In this document: positions 13,148 to 13,505 of the stretch, in pieces
How positions within the stretch are numbered: the first letter of the stretch is position 1
Layout: each line of letters starts with the position of its first letter
Origin: Candidatus Martarchaeota archaeon
GTDB taxonomy: Archaea > Micrarchaeota > Micrarchaeia > Micrarchaeales > CABMGC01
Direction of reading: 5' to 3'
NCBI GenBank assembly: GCA_023379075.1
Contig: JAMCSO010000033.1
Location: 1-13,505, forward strand
Length of the DNA stretch: 13,505 bases
Program-made: the position numbers and the translations under genes
The notes under the pieces: model-generated
Database searches by the model: none
Told to the model about the DNA's origin: nothing
The model's input: only the letters and a program-made list of their open reading frames with translations

Positions 13148-13505
13148 ATGAAAACTGCATATAAGTACCATGCATATCCTTCAATAGAGCAGAAGGAGAT
13201 ACTTAATCGGCAGATGTTTCTTGCGAAGGAAATCTACAACATGCTCCTTGAAAAATCAAAGGCATATCACAAAGAAACAGGCAAAAATATGACAAGATAC
13301 AGGATGAATAATTGGCTCACGCAGATTAAGAAGGAAAAGCCGGAATTTACAGAACTGCACTCGCATGCTCTGCAGGATATCTCAAAAAGAATATCGGATG
13401 CTTGCGTGCATTTCTTCAGAAGATCCAAGGAAAAGAAACATGGAAAGAAGATAAACATTGGTTTCCAAAGGTATAAGATGCAATCGTCTGAGAGAACATT
13501 CTACT
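13148..13505 (+). CDS. tnpB: TnpB/OrfB-family protein of IS200/IS605-type elements, 5' part cut by the window edge
   Basis: The first 119 residues are visible and stay open to the edge. MKTAYKYHAYPSIEQKEIL matches the N-terminal strand and YPT-EQ motif of TnpB proteins. It is followed by AKEIYNMLLEKSKAYHKETG, the LTQIKKEKPEFTEL block, SHALQDISKRISDACVHFFRR and INIGFQRYKMQSSERTFY, the usual order before the RuvC part. TnpB proteins are RNA-guided nucleases carried by transposons; the catalytic RuvC residues and zinc finger lie beyond the window. No tnpA is seen upstream, so it may be a lone tnpB element. An in-frame ATG three codons earlier (13139) is an alternative start. Confidence 0.88.
   Translation, partial: MKTAYKYHAYPSIEQKEILNRQMFLAKEIYNMLLEKSKAYHKETGKNMTRYRMNNWLTQIKKEKPEFTELHSHALQDISKRISDACVHFFRRSKEKKHGKKINIGFQRYKMQSSERTFY

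Noticed and set aside
1..13505. CRISPR array or defence-gene island
   Set aside because: No regularly spaced repeats, Cas genes or recognisable defence genes apart from the tnpB fragment at the right edge.

Overview
The window is a compact archaeal chromosome segment. The genes are archaeal or eukaryote-like: a glycyl-tRNA synthetase of the archaeal type, Nop5, the RNA polymerase subunits RpoD and RpoN, ribosomal proteins L18e/L13/S9/S2, and a tRNA-Leu with a bulge-helix-bulge intron. Four proteins carry class III (type IV pilin-like) signals of the form QSAIEYLMTYGWAILII. Two of them join this signal to a LamG-like domain ending in GWWPLNGN-xx-DYSGNNN. From memory, that combination is common in DPANN archaea, especially Micrarchaeota (ARMAN-type). 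The lineage is an inference; no 16S gene is present.

Layout. (1) 43-3033, minus strand: glyS, an OGG1-type DNA glycosylase and a translin-family protein, packed as one operon. (2) 3128-4015, plus strand: a short Nop5, divergent from glyS. (3) 4007-9866, minus strand: a surface-protein region. It holds a pilin-like protein with a predicted six-bladed propeller, a regulatory or relic block (5435-5735), a frameshifted transposase relic (5736-6243), two tandem LamG pilin-like proteins, citrate synthase directly upstream of them, and a small pilin coupled to rps2. (4) 9867-12924, minus strand: the classic archaeal information cluster rpoD - tRNA-Leu - rpl18e - rpl13 - rps9 - rpoN - tRNA-like gene - rps2. 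RpoK and enolase, often found here in other archaea, are absent. (5) 13148 to the right edge, plus strand: the 5' part of a tnpB-type gene.

Most minus-strand genes are separated by 0-40 nt and are probably cotranscribed. Six genes share an identical start signal, GGTG followed by exactly five bases and the start codon. This supports several TTG and GTG starts and corrects two start sites. The two tRNA genes lie directly upstream of ribosomal protein genes, so tRNA 3' processing could release short-leader mRNAs.

Most notable points: six exact CX8C pairs in the propeller protein, whose head resembles the small pilin; a tRNA-like gene with 25 extra bases in its T-loop; a Nop5 lacking the fibrillarin-binding N-terminal domain; an RpoD lacking the iron-sulfur D3 domain; and a tRNA-Leu with a 12-nt intron.
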